Assembly (NCBI RefSeq): GCF_001440475.1
Contig: NZ_LLYB01000094.1
Span: 46,755 to 110,754, forward strand
DNA: 64,000 bases
Reading direction: 5' to 3'
From: Bradyrhizobium lablabi
Lineage (GTDB): Bacteria; Pseudomonadota; Alphaproteobacteria; Rhizobiales; Xanthobacteraceae
A model generated the notes under the pieces. It did not search any database and was not told where the DNA came from. It saw nothing but the letters and a program-made list of their open reading frames with translations. The translations under genes were made by a program, and so were the position numbers. Shown piece after piece: positions 1 to 8,374 of this stretch. The stretch's first letter is position 1, and every line of letters begins with the position of its first letter.

Positions 1-329
1 TTGGCCTTGATGATTCCAGAGGGCTGGATGGTGTCGCCGGGCCGGACCGGCTTGACCCAGCGCGTTTCCAGCCGGCGGTGGATAGCGCCCGCGGGATAGG
101 CCCAGTCAGTCAGCATCCGCGAGATCAGCCCGAAATTGTTCATGCCGTGCATGATGATGCCGCCGAAATTGGTCTTGCCGAAACTGCCCTTCATGTAGTC
201 GTCGTCGAGATGCAGCGGGTTGTAGTCGAGCGAGGCATCGCAGAACAGGCGGATGGATTCGCGTGAGACCGCGAATTTCGGACCGTCGATGACGTCGCCG
301 GCGGAGAGATTGTCGAACGTGGCAGTCAT
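1..329 (-). CDS. MaoC-family (hotdog) acyl-CoA hydratase, partial
   Basis: The reverse strand reads from an ATG at 329 and stays open to the left edge (109 residues), so the C-terminus is missing. The protein begins MTATFDNLSAGDVIDGPKF and carries the hydratase-type motif DYNPLH followed by a glycine-rich GGIIMHGM stretch, as in the R-specific enoyl-CoA hydratase (MaoC) hotdog fold, where the Asp and His are the catalytic pair. It lies 14 bases downstream of a second hotdog gene on the same strand (344-820), so the two probably form a split two-subunit hydratase acting on a CoA thioester. The substrate cannot be told from the sequence. Confidence 0.8.
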   Translation of the reverse strand, partial: MTATFDNLSAGDVIDGPKFAVSRESIRLFCDASLDYNPLHLDDDYMKGSFGKTNFGGIIMHGMNNFGLISRMLTDWAYPAGAIHRRLETRWVKPVRPGDTIQPSGIIKA

Positions 330-343
330 TGATCGCTCCCCTC

Positions 344-820
344 TTACATCGGCCGAATCGTCCAGCCACGGCCGGAGCAGATTACCTCGCCGCGCTGGTT
401 GAAGAAGACGTTGTCGTGCACCACGAACAGCCGTTCGCGCTTGATGAACTTGTCGAGCGCGCGAGCCTGCAGCGTAATCACGTCATTGGGGCGCGCCGGA
501 ATGTTGTAGCTCCAGGATTGCCCGGCATTGACGGTTCCGGGCGAGCGCATCCAGTCGTCCGCCGGGGTGCAGGAAAACATCAGGAGGATGTGGATCGAGG
601 GCGGCGCGATCAGCCCGCCATAGCGGGTGGTCCTGGCATAGGCCTCGTCGAAATAGATCGGGTGGGTCTCGCCAACCGATTTGCAGTACAGCTCGATCGC
701 CTCTTTCGTCAGCGTGTAGGGAATGGTCTTGCGCGGCTCGCCGGGAACGATGTCGTCCCAGACCTTGCGCAGATTGGCGTCTTTCCAGAAATCGGTCTCG
801 AAAGTCTGCGCTTCGGCCAT
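344..820 (-). CDS. FAS1-like dehydratase / MaoC N-terminal domain protein
   Basis: This 158-residue protein matches the N-terminal hotdog half of two-domain MaoC hydratases. It has an N-terminal helix, a GETHPIYFDEAYA segment in the place of the hydratase motif, then GGLIAPPSI. In this family the N-half usually packs against a catalytic C-half, and the gene at 1-329 supplies that half 14 bases downstream, so the pair is almost certainly co-transcribed and forms a heteromer. The gene is divergent from the amidohydrolase at 929. The family includes mesaconyl- and itaconyl-CoA hydratases; the exact acyl-CoA substrate is unknown. Confidence 0.8.
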   Translation of the reverse strand: MAEAQTFETDFWKDANLRKVWDDIVPGEPRKTIPYTLTKEAIELYCKSVGETHPIYFDEAYARTTRYGGLIAPPSIHILLMFSCTPADDWMRSPGTVNAGQSWSYNIPARPNDVITLQARALDKFIKRERLFVVHDNVFFNQRGEVICSGRGWTIRPM

Positions 821-860
821 GCCGCACTCCCCTTATTTTCCGCCTTTTATTTCTGCCGTC

Positions 861-886
861 TTGCGGAATTCGTTATATAGTATAAT
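861..886 (+). promoter_or_regulatory. Possible promoter with TATAAT -10 box
   Basis: The short divergent gap between the hydratase genes and the amidohydrolase is AT-rich compared with its surroundings and holds a perfect TATAAT at 881-886, about 40 bases before the ATG at 929. The best -35 candidate, TTGCGG at 861-866, is only 14 bases away, so the spacing is poor. Only the -10 box is convincing. Confidence 0.25.
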
Positions 887-928
887 CAATTTTCCAGACC
901 CAAAAATCAAGCCGGCGGGAAACCCCAT

Positions 929-1813
929 ATGCCCAAGCTCAAGCTGCCCGATATCGAGAAGGTTGTCGCGATCGACATCCACACCCATGCGGAAGAGCCG
1001 TGCGGCCTGCATGGCGACGACGGCTATGACGACTTCCAGGAGCGCATGGCCGAGTACTTCAAATCCCCGCACAAGCATCCGCCGACCGTGCCGGAGACCG
1101 CGGCCTATTACCGCTCGAAGAATATCGCGGCCGTGATCTTCCCGGTCGATGCCGAGCGCGAGACCGGTTTCCGCCGCTACAACAATTACGAGATGCTCGA
1201 GGTCGCCTCCGACCATCTCGACGTCCTGATCCCGTTCGTCTCGATCGATCCGCACAAGGGCAAGTTAGGCGTGCGCGAGGCGCGCAAGCTGATCGAGGAA
1301 TACGGCGTCCGCGGTTTCAAATTCCATCCGACCATGCAGGGCTTCTACGCCAACGACCGCATGGCCTATCCGCTTTATGAAGCGATCAACGAGGGCGGCG
1401 CGATCGCGCTGTTTCACACCGGGCAAACCGGCGTCGGCTCGGGCATGCCCGGCGGCATGGGCATGCGCCTGAAATATTCCAACCCGATGTACATGGACGA
1501 CGTCGCGGCGGATTTTCCCGGCCTGAAGATCATCCTCGCGCATCCCTCTTTCCCCTGGCAGGAGGAGGCGCTGTCGGTCGCGACCCACAAGCCGAACGTC
1601 TATATCGATCTCTCCGGCTGGTCGCCGAAATATTTCCCGCCGATCCTGGTGCGCTACATCAACTCCATTCTGCAGGACAAGATGCTGTTCGGCTCGGACT
1701 GGCCGGTGATCACGCCGGACCGCTGGCTGGCGGATTTCGCAAAGCTCGAGATCCGCGAGGAAATCCGGCCGAAGGTGATGAAGGCCAACGCAAGGAAGAT
1801 TTTGGGTATCTAA
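929..1813 (+). CDS. Amidohydrolase-2 family metal-dependent hydrolase/decarboxylase
   Basis: This 294-residue TIM-barrel protein belongs to the amidohydrolase-2 family, which includes ACMSD, gamma-resorcylate decarboxylase and 4-oxalomesaconate hydratase. The metal-binding HxH is visible near the N-terminus (IDIHTHAEE, His18 and His20). Further expected ligands follow in HTGQTGVG and LAHPSFPW, and the strand-8 aspartate is in FGSDWPV near residue 256. There is no signal peptide, so it is cytoplasmic. The gene is divergent from the MaoC pair, which suggests a shared degradative route for an aromatic ring or a dicarboxylate. Family membership is firm; decarboxylation versus hydrolysis is open. 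Confidence 0.85.
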   Translation: MPKLKLPDIEKVVAIDIHTHAEEPCGLHGDDGYDDFQERMAEYFKSPHKHPPTVPETAAYYRSKNIAAVIFPVDAERETGFRRYNNYEMLEVASDHLDVLIPFVSIDPHKGKLGVREARKLIEEYGVRGFKFHPTMQGFYANDRMAYPLYEAINEGGAIALFHTGQTGVGSGMPGGMGMRLKYSNPMYMDDVAADFPGLKIILAHPSFPWQEEALSVATHKPNVYIDLSGWSPKYFPPILVRYINSILQDKMLFGSDWPVITPDRWLADFAKLEIREEIRPKVMKANARKILGI

Positions 1814-1850
1814 AAGAGTATCATCGGCGGCAAAACCTGCGAGGTGGTCG

Positions 1851-2693
1851 ATGACGAACTTCGCCAGAATTATCGCCCTGCTCGCCGCGCTCCCAATCTG
1901 GGGAGCCGGCCTGAATATTGCGCCGGCGGCCGACAGTGCGCCACGCCTTATCGAATTCGAAAGCCCGCTGGCGGGCCCACAGGCGCTGCAGGGTTACCTG
2001 CGATTACCCGATGGTCCTGGCCCCTCGCCTGCAGTCGTGATGTTGCACGGCTGCGGCGGCGCATGGCGGGGAATCGACGAGCGCTGGGGCAAGCTGCTTG
2101 CGGAGTGGGGCTACGTCACGCTGACCATCGACCGGTTCGGCACGCGTGGCATCACGAACGCCTGCACGGGCGGACTGCCGCCACAGACCCTGAATGATGC
2201 CTACCGCGCGCTGAATTTCCTGGTCGGACAGTCATCGGTCGACCCGAGCCGTGTTGCCGTGGTGGGATTTTCCCAAGGCGCCATGTTGGCGCTGCTCTCG
2301 GTTGAGCGCGGTCAGCTCGAACGCAGCTCAGTAGAAAAATTCCGTGCAGCAATCGGTTTCTATCCGCCCTGCGTCGGTCTCAAGGGCAACATGACCGTGC
2401 CAACACTGATCCTGATCGGCGAGCTCGACGACTGGACGCCAGCCCAGGCGTGCCGCAACCTTGCCGAAGGCCGTGACGACTGGGGTATCTCGCGCGAGAA
2501 GGGACAGGGAAGTCCCATCGAGATCACCGTCTATGCCGGCGCCTATCATGATTTCGACGTGCCGCGCTTCCGAACGCCCGAGAAGTTCCTGGGCCATCAC
2601 CTCGAATTCAACGAAGAGGCGCGGGATCGATCCGTCGACGCGCTCAGGAAATTCCTGTATGCGACGATCGGCGGAAAAGAGAAACAACCGTGA
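1851..2693 (+). CDS. Secreted dienelactone hydrolase-family protein
   Basis: A 280-residue alpha/beta hydrolase. Residues 1-27 look like a cleavable signal peptide (charged start, hydrophobic core, AxA-like end at IAPAAD), so it is probably periplasmic. The nucleophile elbow is GFSQG, the acid is in GELDDW and the histidine in AYHDFD, giving a full Ser-Asp-His triad rather than the Cys of classic dienelactone hydrolase. GAGG at 1841 supplies the ribosome binding site. The stop overlaps the GTG start of the dehalogenase gene (2690), so the two are translationally coupled. The substrate is unknown; an ester or lactone is likely. Confidence 0.8.
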   Translation: MTNFARIIALLAALPIWGAGLNIAPAADSAPRLIEFESPLAGPQALQGYLRLPDGPGPSPAVVMLHGCGGAWRGIDERWGKLLAEWGYVTLTIDRFGTRGITNACTGGLPPQTLNDAYRALNFLVGQSSVDPSRVAVVGFSQGAMLALLSVERGQLERSSVEKFRAAIGFYPPCVGLKGNMTVPTLILIGELDDWTPAQACRNLAEGRDDWGISREKGQGSPIEITVYAGAYHDFDVPRFRTPEKFLGHHLEFNEEARDRSVDALRKFLYATIGGKEKQP

Positions 2694-3436
2694 CCATCAA
2701 AGCCGTTGTCTTCGATGCCTATGGTACGCTCTACGACGTCCAGTCGGTGGCTGATGTCACCGAGGACGCGTTTCCCGGCTATGGCGAGATCATCACGCAG
2801 GTCTGGCGCATCAAGCAGCTCGAATACACCTGGCTGCGCTCGCTGATGGGACGTTATCAGGATTTCTCGGTCACCACGCGGGACTCGCTGGCCTACACGC
2901 TGCGCAGCCTCGGGCTGGAATATGACGACGATACGTTTGCGCGCATTGTCGAGAAATACCTGCATCTCGATCTCTATCCGGATGCCCTTGCGGCCCTATC
3001 GGCGATGAAGGATTGCAAGCTCGCGATCCTGTCCAACGGCAGTCCTGATATGCTTGAGGCGCTGGTGCGCAATAGCGGGCTGGACCAAGTGCTCGACGCG
3101 ACCATCAGCGTCGACGCGAAAAAAGCCTTCAAGCCCCGTCCCGAAGCCTACGCATTGATCGAGGAGGTGCTGCATGTGCCGCCTGCGGAAGTGCTGTTCA
3201 TCTCCTCCAATCCATGGGACGTCTGCGGCGCCAAGGCGTTCGGGCTCAACGTTGCCTGGATCGAGCGGGTGACGCCGGAAGCGATGGCGCTGGCCTGCCT
3301 CGAAAGCGAGACGCTGCCGCCATTGACAATGTTCAAGATCCTGCGCACCCAGATGGACGAACTCGGCGTGATGCCAGACCATCGCATCCACAGCCTCTCC
3401 GAACTGCCTGCCCTGGTGTCCGCCCAAAGGTCCTGA
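2690..3436 (+). CDS. Haloacid dehalogenase, type II
   Basis: A 248-residue HAD-superfamily hydrolase starting with GTG inside the upstream stop codon. The nucleophile motif is VFDAYGTLYDV (Asp9), the typical form of L-2-haloacid dehalogenases; motif II is ILSNGSPDM, the lysine is in KAFKPRPEAY and motif III reads FISSNPWDV. These residues are all present and the length is usual for the family. The expected reaction is hydrolysis of an L-2-haloalkanoate to the D-2-hydroxyacid in the cytoplasm. It sits between a secreted hydrolase and a YbaK-type gene with almost no spacing. The family also contains phosphatases, so activity is inferred. Confidence 0.85.
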   Translation: MTIKAVVFDAYGTLYDVQSVADVTEDAFPGYGEIITQVWRIKQLEYTWLRSLMGRYQDFSVTTRDSLAYTLRSLGLEYDDDTFARIVEKYLHLDLYPDALAALSAMKDCKLAILSNGSPDMLEALVRNSGLDQVLDATISVDAKKAFKPRPEAYALIEEVLHVPPAEVLFISSNPWDVCGAKAFGLNVAWIERVTPEAMALACLESETLPPLTMFKILRTQMDELGVMPDHRIHSLSELPALVSAQRS

Positions 3437-3437
3437 A

Positions 3438-3923
3438 ATGAGTCTTGAATCCGTTCGCGCCTTCTTCGCCGAGAAGGCGCCCGATATTGCCGTGATTGAA
3501 TCAGAGGTGAGCTCGGCGACCGTCACACTGGCCGCCGAAGCCTACGGCGTCGAGCCGGCGCGCATTGCCAAGACGCTATCCTTGCGGATCGGCGAGCGCG
3601 TGATCCTGATCGTGGCGGCAGGCACGTCGCGGATGGACAACAAGAAGGTGAAGGCGCTGTTCGGCGGAAAGCCGAAGATGCTCGGCCTCGACGAGGTTGC
3701 CGAGATCACCGGGCACGAGGTCGGCGGCGTCTGTCCGTTCGGATTGAAGACACCGCTGCCGATCTATTGCGATGTTTCGCTGAAGGCGTTCGACATCGTG
3801 GTGCCGGCCGCGGGCTCAACCCACAGCGCGGTGAAGATCACGCCCGCGCGCATGGCGGAACTGACGGCGGCCGAATGGGTCGACGTCTGCGAGATCAGGC
3901 CGGTTGAGGCTGCGTCAGCCTAA
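3438..3923 (+). CDS. YbaK/EbsC-family aminoacyl-tRNA deacylase
   Basis: This 161-residue protein has the YbaK/ProX editing fold, with the conserved lysine region in KKVKALFGGKPKML and the GGVCPFGL loop that defines the deacylase pocket. Members hydrolyse mischarged aminoacyl-tRNAs (for example Cys-tRNA-Pro) in trans. It starts one base after the dehalogenase stop, so it is the third gene of the 1851-3923 run. Its stop codon overlaps that of the convergent small gene at 3920. Family assignment is strong; which tRNA it edits is not visible. Confidence 0.85.
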   Translation: MSLESVRAFFAEKAPDIAVIESEVSSATVTLAAEAYGVEPARIAKTLSLRIGERVILIVAAGTSRMDNKKVKALFGGKPKMLGLDEVAEITGHEVGGVCPFGLKTPLPIYCDVSLKAFDIVVPAAGSTHSAVKITPARMAELTAAEWVDVCEIRPVEAASA

Positions 3924-4273
3924 TCTTCCTCGAAGTACGGCCTCGGCGGTGGCGGCGCTTCTCGCTGCATTTGCTGCGGCGCGCGGCCGCGTGGCGCCTG
4001 CTGCGGCACACGCTGCCCAGGCGCACGATTGGCCTGCTGCTGCTCGGCGCTCGTTTCGAAAACCGCACGGCAACCGCTGGAGAGCTGCGGCGTGTTCTGC
4101 CGCAAGCAGGCCACGATCCGGTTGACATCCGGGATCTGGTCGCCGCAGAGCCGCCAGACATCGGGCGTGCACGCCATCTGCTGTTCCCAGGTTCCGCGAT
4201 ATTCCTGCGAGAATGCGGGGGCGACGCCGCCGATCGCAATGGCAAGGCCGAGGACAATCCGCTGCGTTCGCAT
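3920..4273 (-). CDS. Small secreted cysteine-rich-repeat protein
   Basis: A 117-residue protein with a clear signal peptide (MRTQRIVLGLAIAIGGVAPA then FSQE). The mature part holds one cysteine-rich repeat of the Cys_rich_FGFR type, recognisable as ACTPDVWRLC, IVACLRQN and LSSGCRAVF, so four cysteines that probably form two disulfides in the periplasm. The tail is low in complexity and rich in Gln, Pro and Arg, ending in an acidic FEED. Such proteins are common and uncharacterised in Bradyrhizobium-like genomes. It converges on the YbaK gene, sharing 4 bases at the stops. Function unknown. Confidence 0.7.
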   Translation of the reverse strand: MRTQRIVLGLAIAIGGVAPAFSQEYRGTWEQQMACTPDVWRLCGDQIPDVNRIVACLRQNTPQLSSGCRAVFETSAEQQQANRAPGQRVPQQAPRGRAPQQMQREAPPPPRPYFEED

Positions 4274-4397
4274 GCACGGGTCCTTTCTTTGTGTTTTCTG
4301 TTAGGCGCGGAAGTTTCCGCGCGGCGATGCATTGAGCCTGCTGGATGAATGCGGCCACGCGACGTTGGTGCGAACAAAAAAATGTGAAGCGGGTTCC

Positions 4398-5387
4398 CTA
4401 TTCCACCTTACCGATTTTCTTCACCGCCGCGACCAGCCGCGCGCTGTCTTCCGCGACGAATTTTGCAAACTCGGGTGCGTCGAGATAGGCGACCGGACTG
4501 CCGGCGGTCTCATACGTCTTCACCACCTCGGGCGCCTTCACCGCTTCCGCCATCGCTTCGCGCAGCCGCGTCATGATCGGCGCCGGCAACGCGCTTTGCG
4601 CGAAGAGTCCCGCCCAGATGTAGAACTCGACATCCTTGTAGCCGAGCTCCTTGAAGGTCGGCAGATCGGGAAAACTCTTGATGCGCTCGGCGCCCCAATT
4701 GGCGAGCACGCGCATCTTGCCGTCATCGACCTGCTGCTTCAGCGTGCCGGGCGCGGACGCCACCGCCTGAATGGTGCCGCTGAGCAGCGCGGTCAGCGCT
4801 GGGCCGGCGCCGCGGAACGGCACGTGCAGCAATTTGATGCCGGCGCTCGCGGCAAACATTTCCATCGCCACATGCAGCGTGCCGTACGGCCCGGACGAGC
4901 CATAGGGAATCTGCCCGGGACGCTTCTTCGCATCGTCGACGAATTCCTGCAGCGTCTTCCACGGCGCGGATGCGGGCACCGCGAGGAGCGTCGGGTCGGC
5001 GAGCACGCGCGCTACCGGTGCGAACTGCGCGACTTCATAGGCCACCGGGCGGTCGAACAGCCGATCGGCCTCGGGCAGCACTGCGAGCGAGGACAGCGTC
5101 ATCAAAAGCGTATGCCCGTCAGGCTCGGCGCGTGCCGCCGCCGCGTTGCCGACCGATCCGCCGCCGCCACCGGCGCGGTTGTCGACGATCACGGGCTTGC
5201 CGAGAATCCGCTCCAACGCCTGCGCCACCGGCCGCGCGGCCAGATCGGCCTGCCCGCCGGGCGGGAACGGCACGATCATGGTGATGTTGCGCGAGGGGTA
5301 TGGGGTTTGGGCGAAGGCGGTGTTGGAGAGCGCGGTATGCGTCAGCGGCAGCGCGGCGGCGGCCTTGAGAAGTTCGCGGCGGTTCAT
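4398..5387 (-). CDS. Tripartite tricarboxylate transporter receptor (Bug family)
   Basis: A 329-residue periplasmic solute-binding protein. The N-terminus MNRRELLKAAAALPLTHTAL resembles a Tat-type signal with only a double Arg, followed by cleavage near AFAQ. The Bug signature is plain: YPSRNITMIVPFPPGGQADL, then VDNRAGGGGG and PDGHTLL, ending with the usual helical C-terminus. Such proteins bind carboxylates for a TctA/TctB permease. No permease gene is adjacent, so this is an orphan receptor that would share a distant TctAB. The neighbouring LysR gene (5644-6555) is on the same strand, separated by a palindromic element. Confidence 0.9.
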   Translation of the reverse strand: MNRRELLKAAAALPLTHTALSNTAFAQTPYPSRNITMIVPFPPGGQADLAARPVAQALERILGKPVIVDNRAGGGGGSVGNAAAARAEPDGHTLLMTLSSLAVLPEADRLFDRPVAYEVAQFAPVARVLADPTLLAVPASAPWKTLQEFVDDAKKRPGQIPYGSSGPYGTLHVAMEMFAASAGIKLLHVPFRGAGPALTALLSGTIQAVASAPGTLKQQVDDGKMRVLANWGAERIKSFPDLPTFKELGYKDVEFYIWAGLFAQSALPAPIMTRLREAMAEAVKAPEVVKTYETAGSPVAYLDAPEFAKFVAEDSARLVAAVKKIGKVE

Positions 5388-5469
5388 GGGTAGTTTCTCC
5401 CCGGCAGTTTGTTTTGGTTATCGGGCGAGCCTAGCCGATCCAGAGCATATGGCGATAGCACGCGACGTC

Positions 5470-5626
5470 TCACCCTCCCCTGGAGGGGGAGGGTCGGCTC
5501 GCGTTGAGCGTAGCGAAATGCGAGACGGGGTGGGGTGGTCTCTCAACACGGGCGCTGTTGGATGTGGAGAGACCGTCACCCCGCCCCGCCGCTTCGCGGC
5601 GACCCTCCCCCTCCAGGGGAGGGTGA
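5470..5626. repeat. Composite palindromic element, family B
   Basis: A 157-base intergenic element bounded by perfect 27-base inverted arms at 5470-5496 and 5600-5626, whose core is CACCCTCCCC. Inside lies a further dyad (GGTCTCTC 5537-5544 with GAGAGACC 5567-5574) flanked by GGGGTG/CACCCC. The nested-hairpin layout matches the element at 61225-61400. It lies between the Bug receptor gene and the LysR gene. It contains no coding potential and resembles a non-autonomous REP/MITE-like repeat. Confidence 0.8.
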
Positions 5627-5643
5627 AAGTTCAAACCTACCGG

Positions 5644-6555
5644 CTACTTCCGCTTCTTCGCTTTCGCAAACTGCTTTGCCAGAAAATCCGCCAGTACCTC
5701 CACCCGCGCAGGCCTCGGGCCGCCGGGGGGCGTCACCAGATGCACGGCGCCTTCGGGTTGGTGCCAGCCTTTCAGAATCACCTCGACTTCGCCGGACGCG
5801 ATGGCGTCTCCGATGATGAAGTCCGGCAGATCGGCGATGCCGAGGCCGGCAATGACGCTCGGCAACAGTGCCTCGCCATTGTTGACGCGGAGCTGGCCCG
5901 CGGGGCGTACGCTGGCCTCCTCGCCTGAGGCATTGGTGTAGTGCCAGACATTTGCGGTCGAGAGATAGGCGTAGCCGAAGCATCTGTGCTGGGCGAGATG
6001 CATCGGATGCGTCGGGCGACCGTGACGCTTCAGATAGGATGGCGCCGCCACGGTGTAGCGCGGCATCGCACAGAGCCGCCGCGCGATCAGCGAAGAATCC
6101 GGCAGCCGCGCGATGCGCAGGCCGGCGTCAAAACCTTCGCCGATCAGGTCGACGGTTGCATCGCTCAGGTGAAGATCGATCGAGACCTCCGGGAAGGCTG
6201 CGAGAAACTCCGGCAACATCGGCGCTACCGCCTTCACGCCGAACGTCATCGGCACCGCGAGCCGCACCAATCCGCGCGGCACCATCGATTGCGACAGGGC
6301 TTCGTTCTCGGCGTCCTCGCCATCGGCCAGCAGGCGCGCGGCGCGCTCGGCCAGCCGTTGCCCGGCATCGGTCAGCGCGAGCCGCCGCGAGGTGCGGTTG
6401 AACAGCCGGGCGCCGAGCCGTTGTTCCAGCCGGCTGACCGCCTTGGAAACCGTGGCCTTGGACAGGGCGAGCTCAGTCGCGGCCGACGCAAACGACCGTA
6501 ATTCCACGACTTTTGCGAAAATCGCCAGCGCCTCGAAATCCGGAAGCTTGGACAT
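5644..6555 (-). CDS. LysR-family transcriptional regulator
   Basis: A 303-residue regulator starting at MSKLPDF (6555); a Met five codons earlier is possible but less typical. The N-terminal winged helix-turn-helix is clear (FASAATELALSKATVSKAV, then RLEQRLGARLFNR), followed by the substrate-binding domain. It resembles the LTTR subgroup that controls divergent oxidoreductases. It is divergent from the SDR gene at 6673, and a dyad at 6584-6607 in the 117-base gap is a candidate operator. The inducer is unknown, possibly a quinone or electrophile given the SDR, pirin and WrbA genes next door. Confidence 0.9.
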   Translation of the reverse strand: MSKLPDFEALAIFAKVVELRSFASAATELALSKATVSKAVSRLEQRLGARLFNRTSRRLALTDAGQRLAERAARLLADGEDAENEALSQSMVPRGLVRLAVPMTFGVKAVAPMLPEFLAAFPEVSIDLHLSDATVDLIGEGFDAGLRIARLPDSSLIARRLCAMPRYTVAAPSYLKRHGRPTHPMHLAQHRCFGYAYLSTANVWHYTNASGEEASVRPAGQLRVNNGEALLPSVIAGLGIADLPDFIIGDAIASGEVEVILKGWHQPEGAVHLVTPPGGPRPARVEVLADFLAKQFAKAKKRK

Positions 6556-6583
6556 TGGGATCGCCTCCAAGGTTTAATTTTTG

Positions 6584-6607
6584 GAAACAATGAGTTTCAA
6601 TAGTTTC
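6584..6607. promoter_or_regulatory. Candidate LysR operator dyad
   Basis: In the gap between the divergent LysR and SDR genes the inverted repeat GAAAC-N5-GTTTC spans 6584-6598, with another GTTTC at 6603-6607 spaced 9 bases from the previous one. The gap is AT-rich in a GC-rich genome, and LysR proteins usually bind such dyads in the divergent promoter. No strict T-N11-A box fits this dyad, so the assignment is tentative. Confidence 0.35.
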
Positions 6608-6672
6608 TATTTCTATACCACGGCAGACGGCATATCCAATGCCCATCGGAATTCAAGCAACGGAGAAATCCA

Positions 6673-7425
6673 ATGACCAAGAAGCTCTCAGGCAAGGTAG
6701 CCCTCGTCACCGGCGGTTCGCGCGGCATCGGCGCAGCAAGCGCACGGGCGCTTGCGGAAGAAGGCGCCAATGTCGCCATCAGCTACGTCGCCTCTCCCGA
6801 CAAGGCCGAGGCTGTCGTCACCGAGTTGAAAGCAAAAGGCGTCAACGCCCGCGCTTACAAGGCCGACCAGGCCTCCGCCGCCGACGTCGACCAACTGGTG
6901 AAGAACGTCGCGAAGGATTTTGGCCGGCTCGACATCCTCGTCAACAATGCGGCCGTCGCCGTCGGCGGGGCGATCGATGACGCCAACACCGATAACACGG
7001 CGCTGGCCCGCCAGGATGCCATCAATGTGCATGGCGTGATTACCGCGATCCGCGCGGCGTCAAGGCTGATGGGTGAAGGCGGACGCATCGTCACCATCGG
7101 CTCCGGCATCGCCACCCGCGCCTCGTTCCCGGGCCTGGCCGACTACGCCGCCACCAAGGCTGCGATCGTCGGTTACAGCAAGGGCGCCTCGCGCGACCTC
7201 GGACCGCGCGGCATCACGGTGAACGTGCTGCAGCCTGGCTCGATCGACACCGACATGAACCCGAAGGACGGTGGTGATTTTGCCGAAGCCCAGCGTGTCC
7301 AGCACGCACTGCAGCGCTTCGGCACCGCTGAAGAAATCGCCGCCGGCGTCGTCTTCCTCGCGAGCCCCGAAGCCTCGTTCGTGACCGGCACGGTGCTCAA
7401 CGTCGATGGCGGCTTCGGCGCGTAA
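6673..7425 (+). CDS. Short-chain dehydrogenase/reductase (SDR)
   Basis: A 250-residue classical SDR. It has the cofactor loop TGGSRGIG, the NNAA structural motif, the catalytic Ser region TIGSGIA and the YAATK active site, and ends with the family's VTGTVLNVDGGFGA. The Ser-Arg after TGG hints at NADPH preference. A GGAG ribosome site is at 6662-6665. It is the first gene of a rightward group (SDR, pirin, WrbA) divergent from a LysR gene that probably controls it. Substrate unknown; the nearest described members are 3-oxoacyl-ACP reductase-like carbonyl reductases. Confidence 0.9.
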   Translation: MTKKLSGKVALVTGGSRGIGAASARALAEEGANVAISYVASPDKAEAVVTELKAKGVNARAYKADQASAADVDQLVKNVAKDFGRLDILVNNAAVAVGGAIDDANTDNTALARQDAINVHGVITAIRAASRLMGEGGRIVTIGSGIATRASFPGLADYAATKAAIVGYSKGASRDLGPRGITVNVLQPGSIDTDMNPKDGGDFAEAQRVQHALQRFGTAEEIAAGVVFLASPEASFVTGTVLNVDGGFGA

Positions 7426-7498
7426 TGCAAATCCAGAGAGGCCGGGCGGATCCCCGCCCGGCCCCCGAATCAAAAAACTTTCAACGAAGGAACATCCC

Positions 7499-8197
7499 AT
7501 GATCGAACTCAGACCTTTTGCAAAACTCGGCAGCGCCGATCACGGCTGGCTGAAGGCGAAGCACCACTTCTCGTTCGGCGGCCACTATGATCCCGACAAT
7601 ATGGGCCATGGGTCCTTGCGGGTGTGGAACGATGACGAGATCGCGCCGAACACCGGCTTTCCCGCCCATCCCCACGCCAACATGGAAATCATCACCTATG
7701 TTCGCGAAGGCGCGATCACGCATCAGGACTCGCTCGGCAACAAGGGCCGCACCGAGGCCGGCGACGTGCAGGTGATGAGCGCAGGTTCCGGCATCCGTCA
7801 CTCCGAGTACAATCTGGAGCCGTCGAAGACCAAGATCTTCCAGATCTGGATCGAGCCGACGACGACGGGCGGCCAGCCGACCTGGGGCGCCAAACCGTTT
7901 CCGAAGTCGGATCGCTCCGGCAAGCTCGTCACCATCGCCAGCGGCATCGAAGGCGACAAGGACGCGCTGCCGATCCGGGCCGATGCGCGGGTGCTCGCCA
8001 CCACGCTGAAGGCGGGCGAAAGCGCGGAGTATTCGGCGGAGAAGGCGCGGCATCTATATCTGGTGCCGGCGGCCGGCAGCGTCGAAGTCAACGGCGTGCG
8101 CGTCAACGCCCGCGATGGCGCCGCGATCCGCGACGAGGCGAAGCTGACCATTACCGCGCTGGAAGATTCCGAGCTGGTGCTGGTCGACGCGGCGTAG
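7499..8197 (+). CDS. Pirin-family cupin protein
   Basis: A 232-residue pirin (YhaK-like, double cupin). The metal ligands of the N-terminal cupin are visible in FPAHPHANMEIITY and in GIRHSEYNLEP (three His and a Glu). The start is the ATG at 7499, preceded by GAAGGA; upstream codons in the same frame lie in the gap after the SDR gene and are not part of the family. Pirins act as quercetinase-like dioxygenases or redox sensors. It lies between an SDR and the WrbA quinone reductase gene, which suggests a role in quinone or flavonoid redox chemistry. Cytoplasmic. Confidence 0.88.
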   Translation: MIELRPFAKLGSADHGWLKAKHHFSFGGHYDPDNMGHGSLRVWNDDEIAPNTGFPAHPHANMEIITYVREGAITHQDSLGNKGRTEAGDVQVMSAGSGIRHSEYNLEPSKTKIFQIWIEPTTTGGQPTWGAKPFPKSDRSGKLVTIASGIEGDKDALPIRADARVLATTLKAGESAEYSAEKARHLYLVPAAGSVEVNGVRVNARDGAAIRDEAKLTITALEDSELVLVDAA

Positions 8198-8212
8198 CTG
8201 CGAACACTGGTC

Positions 8213-8324
8213 GTCATGCCCGGGCAAAAGCGCGAAGCGCGTCTTCGCGCAGGTGGCCCGGGCATCCATCCGCTTTGCGAGAGTCTTCAAGGGCGATGGA
8301 TTGCCGGGTCAAGCCCGGCAATGA
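8213..8324. repeat. Palindromic element, family C
   Basis: Between the pirin and wrbA genes lies a non-coding element beginning GTCATGCCCGGGC and ending in a hairpin TTGCCGGG/CCCGGCAA (8301-8308 and 8314-8321) followed by ATGAC. GCCCGGGC recurs inside. A related element is at 43119-43243. These are typical extragenic palindromes of Bradyrhizobium-like genomes and may act as an intercistronic processing or termination site. Confidence 0.7.
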
Positions 8325-8374
8325 CACCTCAACAATCCACAACACCTCATATCAAACTCAAAGGAAAAGCCATC

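Noticed and set aside
4332..5393. 353-residue open frame antisense to the first Bug receptor
   Set aside because: The opposite strand encodes a full receptor with signal peptide; this one is a compositional shadow.
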